From NCBI GenBank assembly GCA_005765155.1, contig VCCP01000001.1:372001-436000 (forward strand): a stretch of 64,000 nt of DNA, written 5' to 3'. The notes beneath the pieces were generated by a model that ran no database searches, was not told where the DNA came from, and worked only from the letters and a program-made list of their open reading frames with translations. This stretch comes from Zelopaecilomyces penicillatus (taxonomy: Eukaryota; Ascomycota; Sordariomycetes; Hypocreales; Pseudodiploosporaceae). Each line of letters starts with the position of its first letter. Within the stretch, counting starts at the first letter, position 1. Below, one piece after another: positions 9,570 to 20,800 of this stretch. The translations under genes were made by a program, and so were the position numbers.

Positions 9570-10781
9570 TCATCGTAGCAGTGGCGTCTCTTCGTTCTGC
9601 TCATCTTGACCATCGTCATCCTCCTCCTCAAATTCACCCGCAGGCGCAAACCCATGCTTCACAAGCCCCTCCCTGCAAAACCAACCCAGACAAACACCCG
9701 CACCCGGCCCAACAACAAACGTAGACAGCAAAATAGTAAGAGGCACACGCCATCCAGACTCCACAAAGACCCAATACAACACCGTCAAACCAATAAACTG
9801 GAAATCAATCTCAATCAGGCTCATGGTCAGCTTAGTCATCTGGCGGCGGTCGTCGTTCGTCGTGAAAAGGTTCGAGAGGAGCAGCACTTGAGAGAGCAGC
9901 GAACATAGGGCGGGTGCGGCGTAGACGAGAGCGAGGGCTTGCCAGTGCGATTCGAAATGGATGCTGGCTGGGGCAGAACGGCGGGCGCGGACGACAATCC
10001 AGCGGACGGCTTGGCGGATAAGGGAGACGTAGACGGGGAAGAAGAGCCAGATGGTGATGAGGGTTGGGGTGTTGTAGTGGATCATGAGAATGGAGGGGAG
10101 GATGTAGCCGACCAGGACGGCGATGGGAATGGCGACGACCTCGGAGTCTGGGAGGACACGCGCGTGCTTGGTCGTCAAGGCCCCATGGTGCGCATTCTCA
10201 GCTTCACCATGACCATCATCGTCCTCGTTCTCATCACTGCTGCTGCTGCTACTGCTGCTGCTGTTTCTCCCCTCCCGCCTATTCCTCCTCTCCCTCCTCG
10301 CCGCCAAATACAACATCCTCGCACGATGCATAAACGACGGCGTAATCACCAACTGCCAAACCACCGCGCCCCCCAGCAAATTAAACACCAACCACGTCAA
10401 CGTCGGATACACAATCAGCGCATTCGGCCGATTACACAGCCGCGCCGCCTCCACCGTACACACAGTAACGAGCGCCGCGACAAACGACAGCAGCGGGGCC
10501 ATGATTGCGCGCGAGCGCAGCGAATCGAGGGCTTCCTCGAAGAAGCTGACGTAGAAACATGATGGGGTTCCCAGAAGGGGGATCCGGCTGAGGGCGGGGA
10601 TGCGCGCGTGCGAGTGGCATTGGGACCAGAGGAGGGCGATGTCGACGTCGGAGTGGATGAAGAGCGCGGCGGCGGTGGCGATGACGAGGAGGACGGGGAT
10701 GATGAGCAGGTAGCGGAAGGGGACGAGCTGTACGGGCGGGGTGAGCAAGAGGCGCGCGTCGAGGCAGCGTCGAGCAGGCAT
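9570..10781 (-). CDS. Multi-pass integral membrane protein of unknown function
   Basis: A 403-residue intronless frame with about eight hydrophobic stretches, for example LLIIPVLLVIATAAALFI, MAPLLSFVAALVTVCTVEAA and VAIPIAVLVGYILPSILMI. Between the early and late helices lies a soluble loop with an Arg-rich segment, a run of nine serines and a DENEDDDGHGE acidic patch. The C-terminal tail is very acidic and ends EETPLLR. The E-x-x-x-LL arrangement resembles acidic dileucine signals that sort proteins to endosome or vacuole; that is an inference. I do not recognise a named family. Similar uncharacterised membrane proteins occur near secondary-metabolite genes in fungi, but nothing beside it here supports that role. 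Confidence 0.75.
   Translation of the reverse strand: MPARRCLDARLLLTPPVQLVPFRYLLIIPVLLVIATAAALFIHSDVDIALLWSQCHSHARIPALSRIPLLGTPSCFYVSFFEEALDSLRSRAIMAPLLSFVAALVTVCTVEAARLCNRPNALIVYPTLTWLVFNLLGGAVVWQLVITPSFMHRARMLYLAARRERRNRREGRNSSSSSSSSSDENEDDDGHGEAENAHHGALTTKHARVLPDSEVVAIPIAVLVGYILPSILMIHYNTPTLITIWLFFPVYVSLIRQAVRWIVVRARRSAPASIHFESHWQALALVYAAPALCSLLSQVLLLSNLFTTNDDRRQMTKLTMSLIEIDFQFIGLTVLYWVFVESGWRVPLTILLSTFVVGPGAGVCLGWFCREGLVKHGFAPAGEFEEEDDDGQDEQNEETPLLR
10236..10264. repeat. Trinucleotide (CTG)n run coding poly-Ser
   Basis: About nine near-perfect triplets inside the membrane-protein gene, read on the minus strand as consecutive serines. Length variation here would stay in frame. Confidence 0.85.
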
Positions 10782-12025
10782 CTTGGGTGATTTCTCTCTC
10801 TCCCTCTCTCTCTCGTTGTGCGTGAGTCTCTGTCTTTGCCCCTCTAGATCCCCAGTTTGATGGTGTTTACTAGGCAGTGTTGTTGTTGTTGCTCCTGTGC
10901 GGGTGCTTTCGTGTCTTGTACGCGGCGTCTCTAGACCATCATCTCACATATCCTCAATACCAGAAGATAAAAGGCGAAGAAAACTCTTTCACGTCCGGGG
11001 CCAGAAACTGAGGAAGATGATGGGTCAAGGTCGTTAGGATTTTCTGGGCCTTGTGAGACAGTCGGGTGACTCTCATCTGGCCGAGAGTGGTCTGGGCCGT
11101 TGGCTGCCGTCAAAAACGTAGCTCCTGCTATTACTGCACTACTACTTGGCATAACTATGGCAGTTGAACTGAGTCCTGTCATGTGAAAAATGGCAGGCTA
11201 GGCATAACTGATAGCGACATCAGTGCTACAATTACTGTAGAGACACGCTGTAATACGCTGGAGGAGGTGCGTTATGTACCGTCGTTGTAGGTTCCGTCTC
11301 AAGTAGGGGTCTTGTTTCAAGGGTCCATGCGCTGAACACCGGGACCGTGTTAGCCCCATCTTGGGGGCGGCAAAGATGGCACCAGTAGACAGTTGCAATG
11401 ACGGACAGGAGACCACGCCAAGTCACACGACTACGCCAAAAGCCGCCATCAACACCAAACATTGGTTGCTAAACATACCAACGATTATGAATTACCCCGC
11501 ATTGGTGGGAAGCGTTATTCGACCCAATAAAAATGAAGTGTGTGATGATTTTTAAGAATGCCTACCCGGTATGCTTGTTGTAAGATGTCAGGTTTATACA
11601 CAGAGGGGACGATGACTGTTTACAACTTGCTGAGCTTATGTTTAGAGAAGCAAATATCTTGAAATTTATGGCAGCTTATATTTACCTAGTAGGTTATAGA
11701 ATATGGTATGAGTCGCTATGTAGATATTGCATAGACTAATCAGCTCTCTATATTTCACGAACTGCAATTAATCAAGTTCACATTCTCTATGCCACTCTGT
11801 ACTATGACTTCTTGTTGTCCTCGTCCGGCCCGGTCCGACATGCCGAGTGGGGCCGGTGCAAGATGAACCCATCAGCAAGAAGCTGACGTCAACCTGCACA
11901 AAGTAGGCAATACAAACGCATTTCCCCTTGGCGAACCCCTCATTTAGTTTATCATTCTTAGAAGAGCTGTGTTCTTCTTACTTAACTCTTTAATTCCTTT
12001 TCAAGAAAAAAAGATCAAGTTAAAC
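10782..12025. other. Divergent promoter region with a CT-rich tract
   Basis: This lies between the membrane-protein gene (minus) and the hydrolase/SnoaL-like gene (plus). A (CT)n tract at about 10794-10816 sits just upstream of the membrane-protein start and would lie in its leader or core promoter. No supported gene; the short frames lack coding character. Confidence 0.5.
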
Positions 12026-13792
12026 ATGTCTGCCCCAGCAGTTTACGACGCCCTGTCGCCCAACGAAGTAGCCCCACCTCTCCCCTCCGCTCCCCGCGTC
12101 CGTCTTGGCACCAATTCGGTGCTGCAACCGCCGCTTTCCCGCCGTGGTTCCGGCCCAGGCTTGGTTCTCATTCTACCCAGTGGCGGCTCTGTCAAACATG
12201 GTGTTGGTGAAAAGGGCCCGCCACTGGATCCGGAGCCGGTGCTGAAGTGGGCGGAAGAAGGGTTTGCGGTTGTTGGCGTGACGGTTCCGGAGAGCCAGGG
12301 GAGTGTTGGGTTTGATGTGAAACTTGAGATTCTGGAGGCGTTGAAAGCTTTGAGAACATACCCGAAGGTGAATGTTGGCGATAAGTTTGGACTTATTGTC
12401 TACGACGGAGATGTGATGGATGATGTGCTCAAGGTTTCCAACACTCTTGAGGAGCACAACATCGCCAGCATCATCGCATTCTCCGACAGGATTATCACCT
12501 CATCCTCGAAAATCCCTCTTTTCACTCACATCACTGCCCCTAGCGAACCAGCAGAGCCGTCAAACAGTCCCTCAACGAGGGCTTTCTACCTCAATGTCAA
12601 ACCACATTTCATCCTCCCTTTTGCCTCAACCTACGACCCGTCATCCGCAAACCTCGCTCATACACGAAGCCTCGTCTTTATGCGCAAACACCTGGGCGGG
12701 CCATACTTTGACCTTGAAGCTATTTGGGAAGAGCACACCTATTGGGAATTTGAGCGACGAAGCGTGGCGCAGACCATGGCAACCATGGTGGTGAGTTTTT
12801 CCTTCTTTCCTTCTCTCCTCTTCTACCCTGGAATTTATTGCATAGAAGGAATTCAAGACGCTATGTTACTGTAACATCCGTTACAAAGACACCTCTAGCC
12901 CACGGGGATCTGCATATCCAGACACACTTTTTGTTATCAAAGTTTAGTGCCCGCTGAAGAATACGAAAATCACTGACGTGCATTGGGGAGGGGGGTGTCT
13001 CTCCTCTCTTGGTCACAACAAAGGCTGAGCCATATGTCAACCACGTTCCGACGGTAAGTGGGATCCCCCATCTTGTTTGGTTCTTTTTCAGAGACATTTT
13101 TGTAAAGATGTTAAAACGGTTGGAGCGGATAGATGACTGGCGGGATGGGCCGTGAGAACCTCGCAGCGTTCTATCGCGACCACTTCATTTTCTGGTAAGG
13201 GAAAAGATTGGCACACGATCCTTGTGTTTTTTAAATTCCTGGATGTCCTGTCCCTTGCATTCAATGTTTTAGATGTTGATGATTGAGTGCTTAGCAACCC
13301 GCCTGATACGGCTCTTGCACCGATATCTCGGACTGTTGGACCAGACCGAGTAGTGGGTAAGTGACCAAAACCCCATCATCCCCCAACCCAGCACCCCCCA
13401 CTTCCTTCATACTCCATGAACTTTTTTACTTACTCCAAGGATCTAACATCTCTATCCATCCAATCCCTGCAGACGAATTCATCTTCTCATGCACACACAC
13501 CAGCCACATCCCCTGGTTGCTTCCCAACGTGCCGCCCTCGGGTGCCCGTCTCGCCATCCCCATGGTTGCTGTTGTCAACGTCCGCGGCGACCGCTTGTAT
13601 CACGAGCATATCTGGTGGGACCAGGCCACCGTGCTGCGGCAGATTGGCGTCCTGCCAACGCATTTACCGGGGCCGGCCGGCGGGATGCTGAAGTTGCCTG
13701 TTGCTGGAGACGAGTGCGCCCGGCTGCTGGTCGATGAGCGTGATGGGCAGAGTAATCAGATGATTGGAGAAGCAGCGGCTTCTTCTATCTGA
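12026..13792 (+). CDS. Dienelactone-hydrolase-like / SnoaL-like two-domain protein
   Basis: Five exons (12026..12790, 13024..13053, 13133..13194, 13295..13356, 13473..13792) give 412 residues. The first 255 residues look like an alpha/beta-hydrolase related to carboxymethylenebutenolidase (PGLVLILPSGG, LDPEPVLKWAEEGFAVV). The remainder is a SnoaL-like cone fold (TGGMGRENLAAFYRDHFIF, SRTVGPDRVVDEFIFS, VRGDRLYHEHIWWDQATVL). Proteins annotated carboxymethylenebutenolidase in moulds share this layout. The segment where a dienelactone hydrolase would carry its nucleophile reads KFGLIVYDGDVMDD, with no Gly-x-Cys-x-Gly elbow, so hydrolase activity is doubtful. Exon 2 is only 30 nt. Its presence is supported by phase-0 boundaries, GTGAGT/GTAAGT donors and the continuous reading AEPYVNHVPT-MTGG. 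No signal peptide, so probably cytosolic. Confidence 0.75.
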
Positions 13793-15289
13793 CTGATGTA
13801 ATTATATCGTCAATAGAACGTACTGTATATACAATTCAGTATGCTATGAAAAGGTTCTAGCGGTTGTTCAAACACCCCCGCCTCTTCTTTCTGAGAGGTC
13901 GACTCCCCAACAGAAAATGAATTACTCGTTTCTTACCAATCCCCATTAACCTCGGCTGAACGTTGGAAGATCCGCACAAGACCTTATAGCACAGCGTACT
14001 GGCCCAATATTCGTATCTGCCCAAACATGAACATAACCTTGAAGGCTTTGTCATACGTGATAACCACCCTCATGCCGACATGGGAACAGCATCAACCCGT
14101 GATCATTGGGGCATCCACCCCCAAAGAAGGCCCCCCCTCATGTTGAGCCTGCACCACTTCCATCCATCGTATATGCGGCCACCGGAGACAACTTTCCCCC
14201 CCAGCACAATATGGGAATCTCCTGTACCTAATAAAACCCACATGGCACCAATGCAATGCAGAAGCACCTTGGCGAATAAACTACATCCTCCCGCCCGTCC
14301 AATCGGGAAGCCCTGATGCTTCGGCTCTGCTGCAGGCTCTCAAGGCAACCGGCCAATCCCTGCCATAATGAGGAGGCACATATTGCTTATATAACTTTAC
14401 CAATCTCTACACAATCTCGATTGCCATGTCGCTCGTAGGCAAAGCAGGTATTTTACCCTCTTTAAGGCCATGTTTTCGATATGCATACTTTATTACTGCG
14501 TGTAACCCTTCCACAACGTGGGTTCTTTTTGGGCCCCCCAGCTTGCAAGCTGTTGTATGACACACACCTCTTTTGCTTAGCTAGCCTTGACTAAGTTATG
14601 CATAATCGTTAACTGGGCCAAGCTGAGAGACTTGCCAGTTGAACGAATACCCAAACCCCAACCAAGCAATTTGATCATTCTACCTGCCCCCATGCCCATA
14701 CCTACCTACCTACTTTATTGACAATCGCCATGCTCTGAGTCCCATGCAACTATCCCGCGCCATGGCCGGCGCTTGTGCGCTCTGGTGATTGCCATCCCCT
14801 CCTTCAATGCGATATCCCCCCCGCATACAATCACCATCATGGCCAAGTCATACAAGAGAGTTAATTAATTGTCATATGCCAAGACAATTGACCCAGTTAC
14901 TTGTTATTACTCAATCTATCTATCTGAAAAAAATGGCCCTTTCTGAGGCGTAGAGCAGCATGGTATGGGGCTGGCACACAACCTTGCTGCTGCAGAAGCT
15001 GCGCTCAGATGGATGCAGAGAGACTCAGCTTGGCGAACACCCAAGGGTTTCCAGACTTTTGTTACTCTTTCCCAAAGAGAAAAAATTCTCTCCTAATACA
15101 TGGGTGGGCAATATATTGCTTGTGGGGGTTTGAGGACACCAGCAAAGGTATATAAGTGGTGTCTTGATCGCATTCTTTTCTTGGTTCTATGCAAGCCAGT
15201 CCATCAACTTCCTTCATTACCATTCTTTTTTTTTGGAAACCCACAGCCTTAGCTTTGGATCTCGCGACTTTGTCTCACATCTTGTTACC
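13793..15289. other. Gene-free spacer upstream of the isochorismatase-like gene
   Basis: No supported gene. It has pyrimidine-rich stretches, a short CTAC repeat near 14700-14715, and a TATA element close to the next gene. Confidence 0.5.
15149..15157 (+). promoter_or_regulatory. Probable TATA box for the isochorismatase-like gene
   Basis: The sequence GTATATAAG lies about 135 nt upstream of the ATG at 15290, a plausible distance for a fungal TATA box with a short leader. Confidence 0.5.
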
Positions 15290-16132
15290 ATGAAGCTCCT
15301 CTTAACCCTCGTTGCGGGAATCTTTTCCGCTGGTGTTGCCGCCACTGGTGACTTTAAGTTTGAGCGATTGAACAAGAATGACTCTGTTAGTTTATGCCTT
15401 TGAATCGCCTACCGTTGCATTAATAGCAGCTAATATATCTGACTCAGGTGCTTCTCATTGTCGACCACCAAGTTGGCTTGTTCCAGCTGGCTCGAGACTT
15501 TGACCCGACCCTGTATCGCGATCAGATGATTGCCCATGCCGCCCTGGCTCAGGTTTTCGACCTTCCCGTGGTCATGACTACTTCAGCCCAGACAGGTAAG
15601 CATATGCTATGTGTCACATACTTTAGATACTCAAAATACTAATATTATCATGTGTTTAGGCCCCAATGGTCCCCTCCCCAACGAGATCTTGAAGATGTAC
15701 CCCAGCTCTCCTCTCGTCAAGCGAAATGGCGAGGTCAACGCCTGGGACAACAAGGAGTTCCGCGACGCTGTCGAGGCCACCAAGAAGAAGCAGGTCATCA
15801 TTGCCGGCATCACTACCGACGTCTGCACCACCTTCCTGGCCCTTTCTCTCCGTGAGGCCGGCTATTCCGTCTGGGCCAACGTCGAGGCGTCCGGAACCAC
15901 CTCGGAGCTTGTCCGCGACGTCTCCAACGACCGAATGGCCAAGGCTGGCGTGCACACCGTGAGCCTGTTCTCCATTGCTTGCGATCTCATGCGGGACTGG
16001 AGGAACACCCCTGGTGCCAAGGAGATGATCCCCTGGTTGGACCGACACTTCCCTGTCTGGGGCTATGTGGCTCGCGCTCACCAGGCTGCGATTACCAACG
16101 GAACTATTGTGGATGGTGAGCAAGGCTTGTAA
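15290..16132 (+). CDS. Secreted isochorismatase-family (YcaC-like) hydrolase
   Basis: Three exons (15290..15385, 15448..15595, 15660..16132) give 238 residues. MKLLLTLVAGIFSAGVAATG is a clear signal peptide and occupies exon 1 with little else. The mature part is a cysteine-hydrolase fold. The expected Asp-Lys-Cys triad is visible at Asp38 (LLIVDHQVG), Lys102 (VKRNGEVNAWDNKEF) and Cys137 (AGITTDVCTTFLALS), with spacing close to that of E. coli YcaC (19, 84, 118). YcaC-like enzymes are cysteine hydrolases whose substrates are poorly defined; relatives cleave isochorismate, nicotinamide or N-carbamoyl compounds. A secretory copy would act outside the cell. Upstream is a TATA element. True isochorismatase activity is not shown by the sequence. 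Confidence 0.88.
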
Positions 16133-16660
16133 ATATGTTCTAAGTGAGTGCAAGTGAGGGTGCGGTCCTTGAATTAAAGGTTTAGATACAAAATAGCCTA
16201 GCTTTAGCTGAACAAAATAAAGAAGGGGGGGTTGAGAGTTTCAACATATACATGGCATTACCATAAGTGCATCAATCTGTAATCATCATCGTTCAATAGT
16301 GAGTATCAAGTTAGGGACTTGGATATGTGAATAAGGTAGTAATAGCTTCTAGAGGTAGCTACCTATATGTATATAGAATATGGTGTCAAACCGTGGATCG
16401 AAGGTAAATTTTCTGTGAAAGGGAGCGTTTTTATATACAAGAGCAATCAAGAACATCAGACGCACACAACCAAACACCTTGACATCAAGAACCTCAACCT
16501 ACAAGACCTCCTCGACAACAAATAGATGAATCCCTCGTACAATATGACTGCTTAATAAAGATTCCGCTGTGTCCGAAGAGCACAAGAGAACAACCAGTAC
16601 AATGCAGTCTCTCATCGCAAAGGTCAACCATCCGATTTTTAACATCGACTTTGCAGCTTT
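16133..16660. other. Convergent AT-rich spacer
   Basis: This lies between the 3' ends of the isochorismatase-like and GH114 genes. I see no gene in it. Confidence 0.5.
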
Positions 16661-17840
16661 TTAAGCAGCAACCTCAGTCGTAAAAGTCGTACCATCACAG
16701 TACTGCACAAACCCATCAAGGCTCAGATACTTAATCATGGTGCTGAACCCTTCCGATCCAGCAGAGCTGCCACTACGCGAGCAAATCTCCTTGGCACGCG
16801 CAGCATCAATAGTACCACTCTCCGCGCTGCCGAGGGGATACTCGATCTGGAAGACTGGCTTGCCGGCCTTGATAAAGGGTGCGAAAGTGGCGCATTCATT
16901 GAATTCGGCGCACTGCTCGTTGACGGAAAAGTCCATGAAGTCGAGGACGTCGGAGATGATGTCGCCAGAGTTCTTGAGGCCGATGGACATTTTGTGCTTG
17001 CGGGCTTCGTCGCGCATGAATCTCATGAAGTCGATGGTGTGTTGTTTGGTAAGTCCTAAACCATTCTCGTTTTGCTACATTTACACAAATAGAGTCAGCT
17101 TGGTTTCACAAAGGGGTTTGGTATAAACTCAAAGAGTGGCTGCCAGCACTTACATAGCCGTCCACGTTATCGGGATCAATAGCGTTGCATCCCTTGGACG
17201 CAGCAAGCTCGATACGCTGCTTCATGATGTTGCGGACATTCTCGCTATCTAGCTTCAACCAACGCTCATCGGGCCAGCCGTCCAGCGTGCTGCCCATATC
17301 AGACTCTTGGAACTGTCCCTTGTCGTCTCTCCAGTTCTCATAGGAGCCCGCACTGAAGTAACAGATGACTTTCTTGCCAGCATCCTGCAGCGTCTCGAAG
17401 GTTTCCACGCTGTTGTCAAACAAGTCCAGGTCCCAAATGGCAACGTCCGGATCAACAGCAGCGTTCAGCTTGACGGGACGTCTGAGGACGATTTGCCAGG
17501 TAGCACTGACGTCGGGCACCCACACGCCGGATTCGTCAGTTGCAGCGGCCGCTGCTTTGGGTGTGGCAACGGTTGTTGCTGCTTTGGTTGTAGTAACCTT
17601 GGCTACTTTGGTCGTGGTGGCAACCTTGGCTGCTTTGGTCGTGGTAACCTTGGCTACCTTGGCTACTTTGGTAGTGCTAACTTTCGCAATCTTGGTCGGG
17701 CCAACGTTTGCCACCTTTTTGGGGCCACAAGAGTCGGGTTCAGCACGGAGACTGTAACGATGATGGTGGTTCCTGACCAAGCCGAGTCCCGGCGTAGCGG
17801 CCAGGCCGAGAGCCACAAGGAGAACGGAGCTGATATGCAT
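16661..17840 (-). CDS. Secreted GH114 endo-alpha-1,4-polygalactosaminidase
   Basis: Two exons (17154..17840 and 16661..17074; intron 17075..17153, GTAAGT..AG) give 366 residues. A signal peptide (MHISSVLLVALGLAATPGLG) is followed by a 70-residue low-complexity linker of Thr-Lys-Val-Ala-Lys repeats, then the GH114 TIM-barrel. Domain landmarks are WQIVLRRPV, IWDLDLFDN, VICYFSAGSYENWRDD, CNAIDPDNVDGY and KPVFQIEYPLG. The acidic residues in the last two are the expected catalytic Asp and Glu. Characterised fungal members such as Aspergillus Ega3 cut the galactosamine-containing exopolysaccharide galactosaminogalactan. The basic linker could hold the enzyme on acidic polymers or on the wall; that is an inference. 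I start at the ATG at 17840 because it opens the signal peptide; an in-frame ATG 75 nt upstream would add an unlikely Phe-rich lead. Confidence 0.92.
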
Positions 17841-20800
17841 GGTTTTTGTGTGTGTAAAGGACGGTAGGTCTGATATGTTCAATAAATGAAAAAGAAAGAT
17901 GAAAAAAAAAAACAAGAAGAAAAAGTAATGAGTGTAGAATGTATTGACCTTGAAAGAAAAAAAAACTGTTGATCAGATCCGAGAAGAACATCGATGAGGA
18001 GGATGAGGCACCGTCTTTTATGTAAAGCATCCGGAGGCGGACGTGGCCATGCGGCCCGAGATGCCCTCTCTCCGGACATCAGTTTGGACGGGGCTAGTAT
18101 GGTGTAGGCCCGAGTGCCACAACCTAAAATGGACATGCTGGGAATCCTGAAAAGGGCCGCGTGGCTCAAAGGACCGATGTCCGCAAACCTCACAACAACG
18201 CTGTGAAATAGAAACTGGGTCGACGTTAACCGCTTCTGGAAATCCTTCATTTTCCATTTCCGAATGGAGGCTTTCTTTCTTTGGGTCTCCCTCCCCCTCG
18301 CCCCCTGAACTTTGTGGCACAGAAATAACGCCAGTCTCAAAGTCGTTGGGCCCAACGTTTGTTAACTACCTAGCTCACGCCATCGCCACCAATTACTCAG
18401 CACTCACTGCTCGGAGAGAAAATAAACATGGTTTCGCATCAAATGGCTCACCTTTTTTGTCATAATAGTTCACATATTGTGACAGTACCTACGGAAATTA
18501 CCTAGTCCAGAGTAGATGAGATGTGACGGGCCAGAAAGTTGACAGACAACGGTAGAGTTGACAGACAGCGGCAATTTGCTTAAGGTTAAAAAATGATGGC
18601 GTCTAGCTTGTCGAGTTAGCGAAGCCCAGTCTAAATCGGCTATTTGTTTGATCGACAAGCCCCGTCCATGGGTGTAGCCTTGTAGGATGTGGGGAATCGC
18701 AGTACTTAATTGTACTCCGTGGGAATACGAACTACTAATAGCTACCAATAATACTACTTACTCTACACGAGACATCTGCGACGAACCCTCTCGATCTAAC
18801 TAACGCCCTTGGTCTACGCTTCCTCCAGCCACATAAAACCGGTCATGCCAAGCCAAGTTCGCATTCGCCAATACCCTCTTTTTCGGTGTAGTAGATAGTA
18901 GAGTATGGTTCACGTTTGCGAGCCGCGGCGCATTTTAGTCAGGGGCTTTGCCAGCCCGATCTCCAAGAACCAATATAAATCTACGCAACCCAAGGCCACC
19001 AAGAGATACGGCATCGCCCACCCGCCCTATCATCTATGGTTCTTTGGTGCCCCTCCATATTACATTACATCATATAAGAAGCTTCTCAGCTTCTGCAACT
19101 ATACCTATCTAGGCTGTCCTCCTAGAGACTTGGCAGTCCAATACTCATTTTACTACAAAGTAAACAGAATATGTCGCGACTCGCAGAGTCATATTTAAAC
19201 AGTCACGGGGAGCAATCATTCTTGTTACGTACGAGATCCAGTATCCGTGTAGTCAATTAATTGGGTGATAATATTAGCCATGCTGATCTCTATTCGAAAC
19301 ATAACATATTTTATCCTCACCCTTAACGGCACTTTCCGCCGTCGACCATCGGCAGCCGCGGAACCCATCATCTTTCCCGATTCAAACTAGATTCCTCTAC
19401 ACTACATCATGCCAACACCTCTAACCATTCCATCTATCTCGCGGCTAAGCCAAAGGTTAGGCCTCGGACCTCTTTCAATGAACAAGGTGGCCTATGAAAC
19501 TTTAGCCCCCAAAGAGTGTCAAGTTCATGCGGAGTTAATCAAGGCAGCACTCAGATATTCTTTTAGAATCATAATCGTGCGTGGCATTCATCTAGTCTCT
19601 GGATAATTTTAGTCTGGTTCCTTGTAATCCCATCATCATAAACATTTCCAAGACTTTTATTTTGGCTTGTTTATTCTAGCCCTTCTAGAGTCTTGGCTGT
19701 ACTGTGCTTATTCGTCTATTTAGATCTCCGGCTTGGCCAGCAACGCCTTTTTATACATATCTCTTATAGACGCCTTTATCGTCGGAAGATATGCAGACCC
19801 TGGATCTCTTGGGTCTTGGTGGTTACGCAACTCTTTGGTGGATGTGGCTTCTTGGCCTTTGTTGGCGCCTTGGTTTTAGCCGATGTTTGTTAGTAAGAAA
19901 CCTTTTTGAGTCTCTAATGTCTATTTCTGGAAACGGTTCTGATTTGTTTCAGTCTTGGGCTGGTTGGTTGGTGTTGATTAATCACTCGCTTATGAGCGGT
20001 TCTGGTGAGTCTGTGCATGTTTGGACCGTTCATTCTCAATCCTGCCGTAGTATCTGGCTTCCTTATTGGAAATCTTCGTATTCAGCTGGCCACGTCATTG
20101 TCCTGACAGTATCTGTTTTTGATGGATGGAAAATGCCAATCATATTGGATCTCATTGATGTGGTGCGCTGTGTGTTCGTATTTGCACCTGGTTTCAGAAC
20201 TGTGGGGGGCAAGCCATGTTACCTAACATTTTTTTCACACGATGGCCGTAAAGAAGGGAGGAGGTTAAAACGAGATCATGAATAGATACGAAAAGGCTGA
20301 AGAAACTAAACTTATTGAGATCAAGCTAGAGATACCACCCTTGTCGAGCACGAGTCGACGTCACCTATCAATCCACTACGCATAACCCATCGCTTGACCG
20401 CCCAATAACACATCTGTCCGATCTACTATTGCCCGAATGCTGATCTCCCAGCTAGTCTTGTGGCCAGCTTTCTAGAAACCAGGCCATTTTTTAGGGGACT
20501 GGGGAAGTCAAGTCAATTAGGCAGTCAATGGGCCGATCACAGACCGGACCAGCGAGCCGTATAAACGTGTCGTATACACCTATCCAAGCATTGACCTTTG
20601 GCTCGGAGCCCGAGGCCCTCCGAGAGCGAGGGGCGAGTAGCGAGTAGCGAAAGGCGCTTCAGACACTTGCCAGCATAATTGCTCGTAAGACCATGAGAAG
20701 GACGTCGCAAGAGTAGCAAGCGGACCACTTGTGCTGATCAAGCCGCGTGTCGGGAGTCCACGCAAGTCTGGCCTGCATGCAAAACATATGAGGGGCAAAA

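Noticed and set aside
19791..20285. A 164-residue plus-strand frame and a Lys/Pro-rich minus-strand reading in the AT-rich island
   Set aside because: I considered a transposase fragment, but neither strand shows a DDE, reverse-transcriptase or zinc-finger motif, and no terminal repeats were found.
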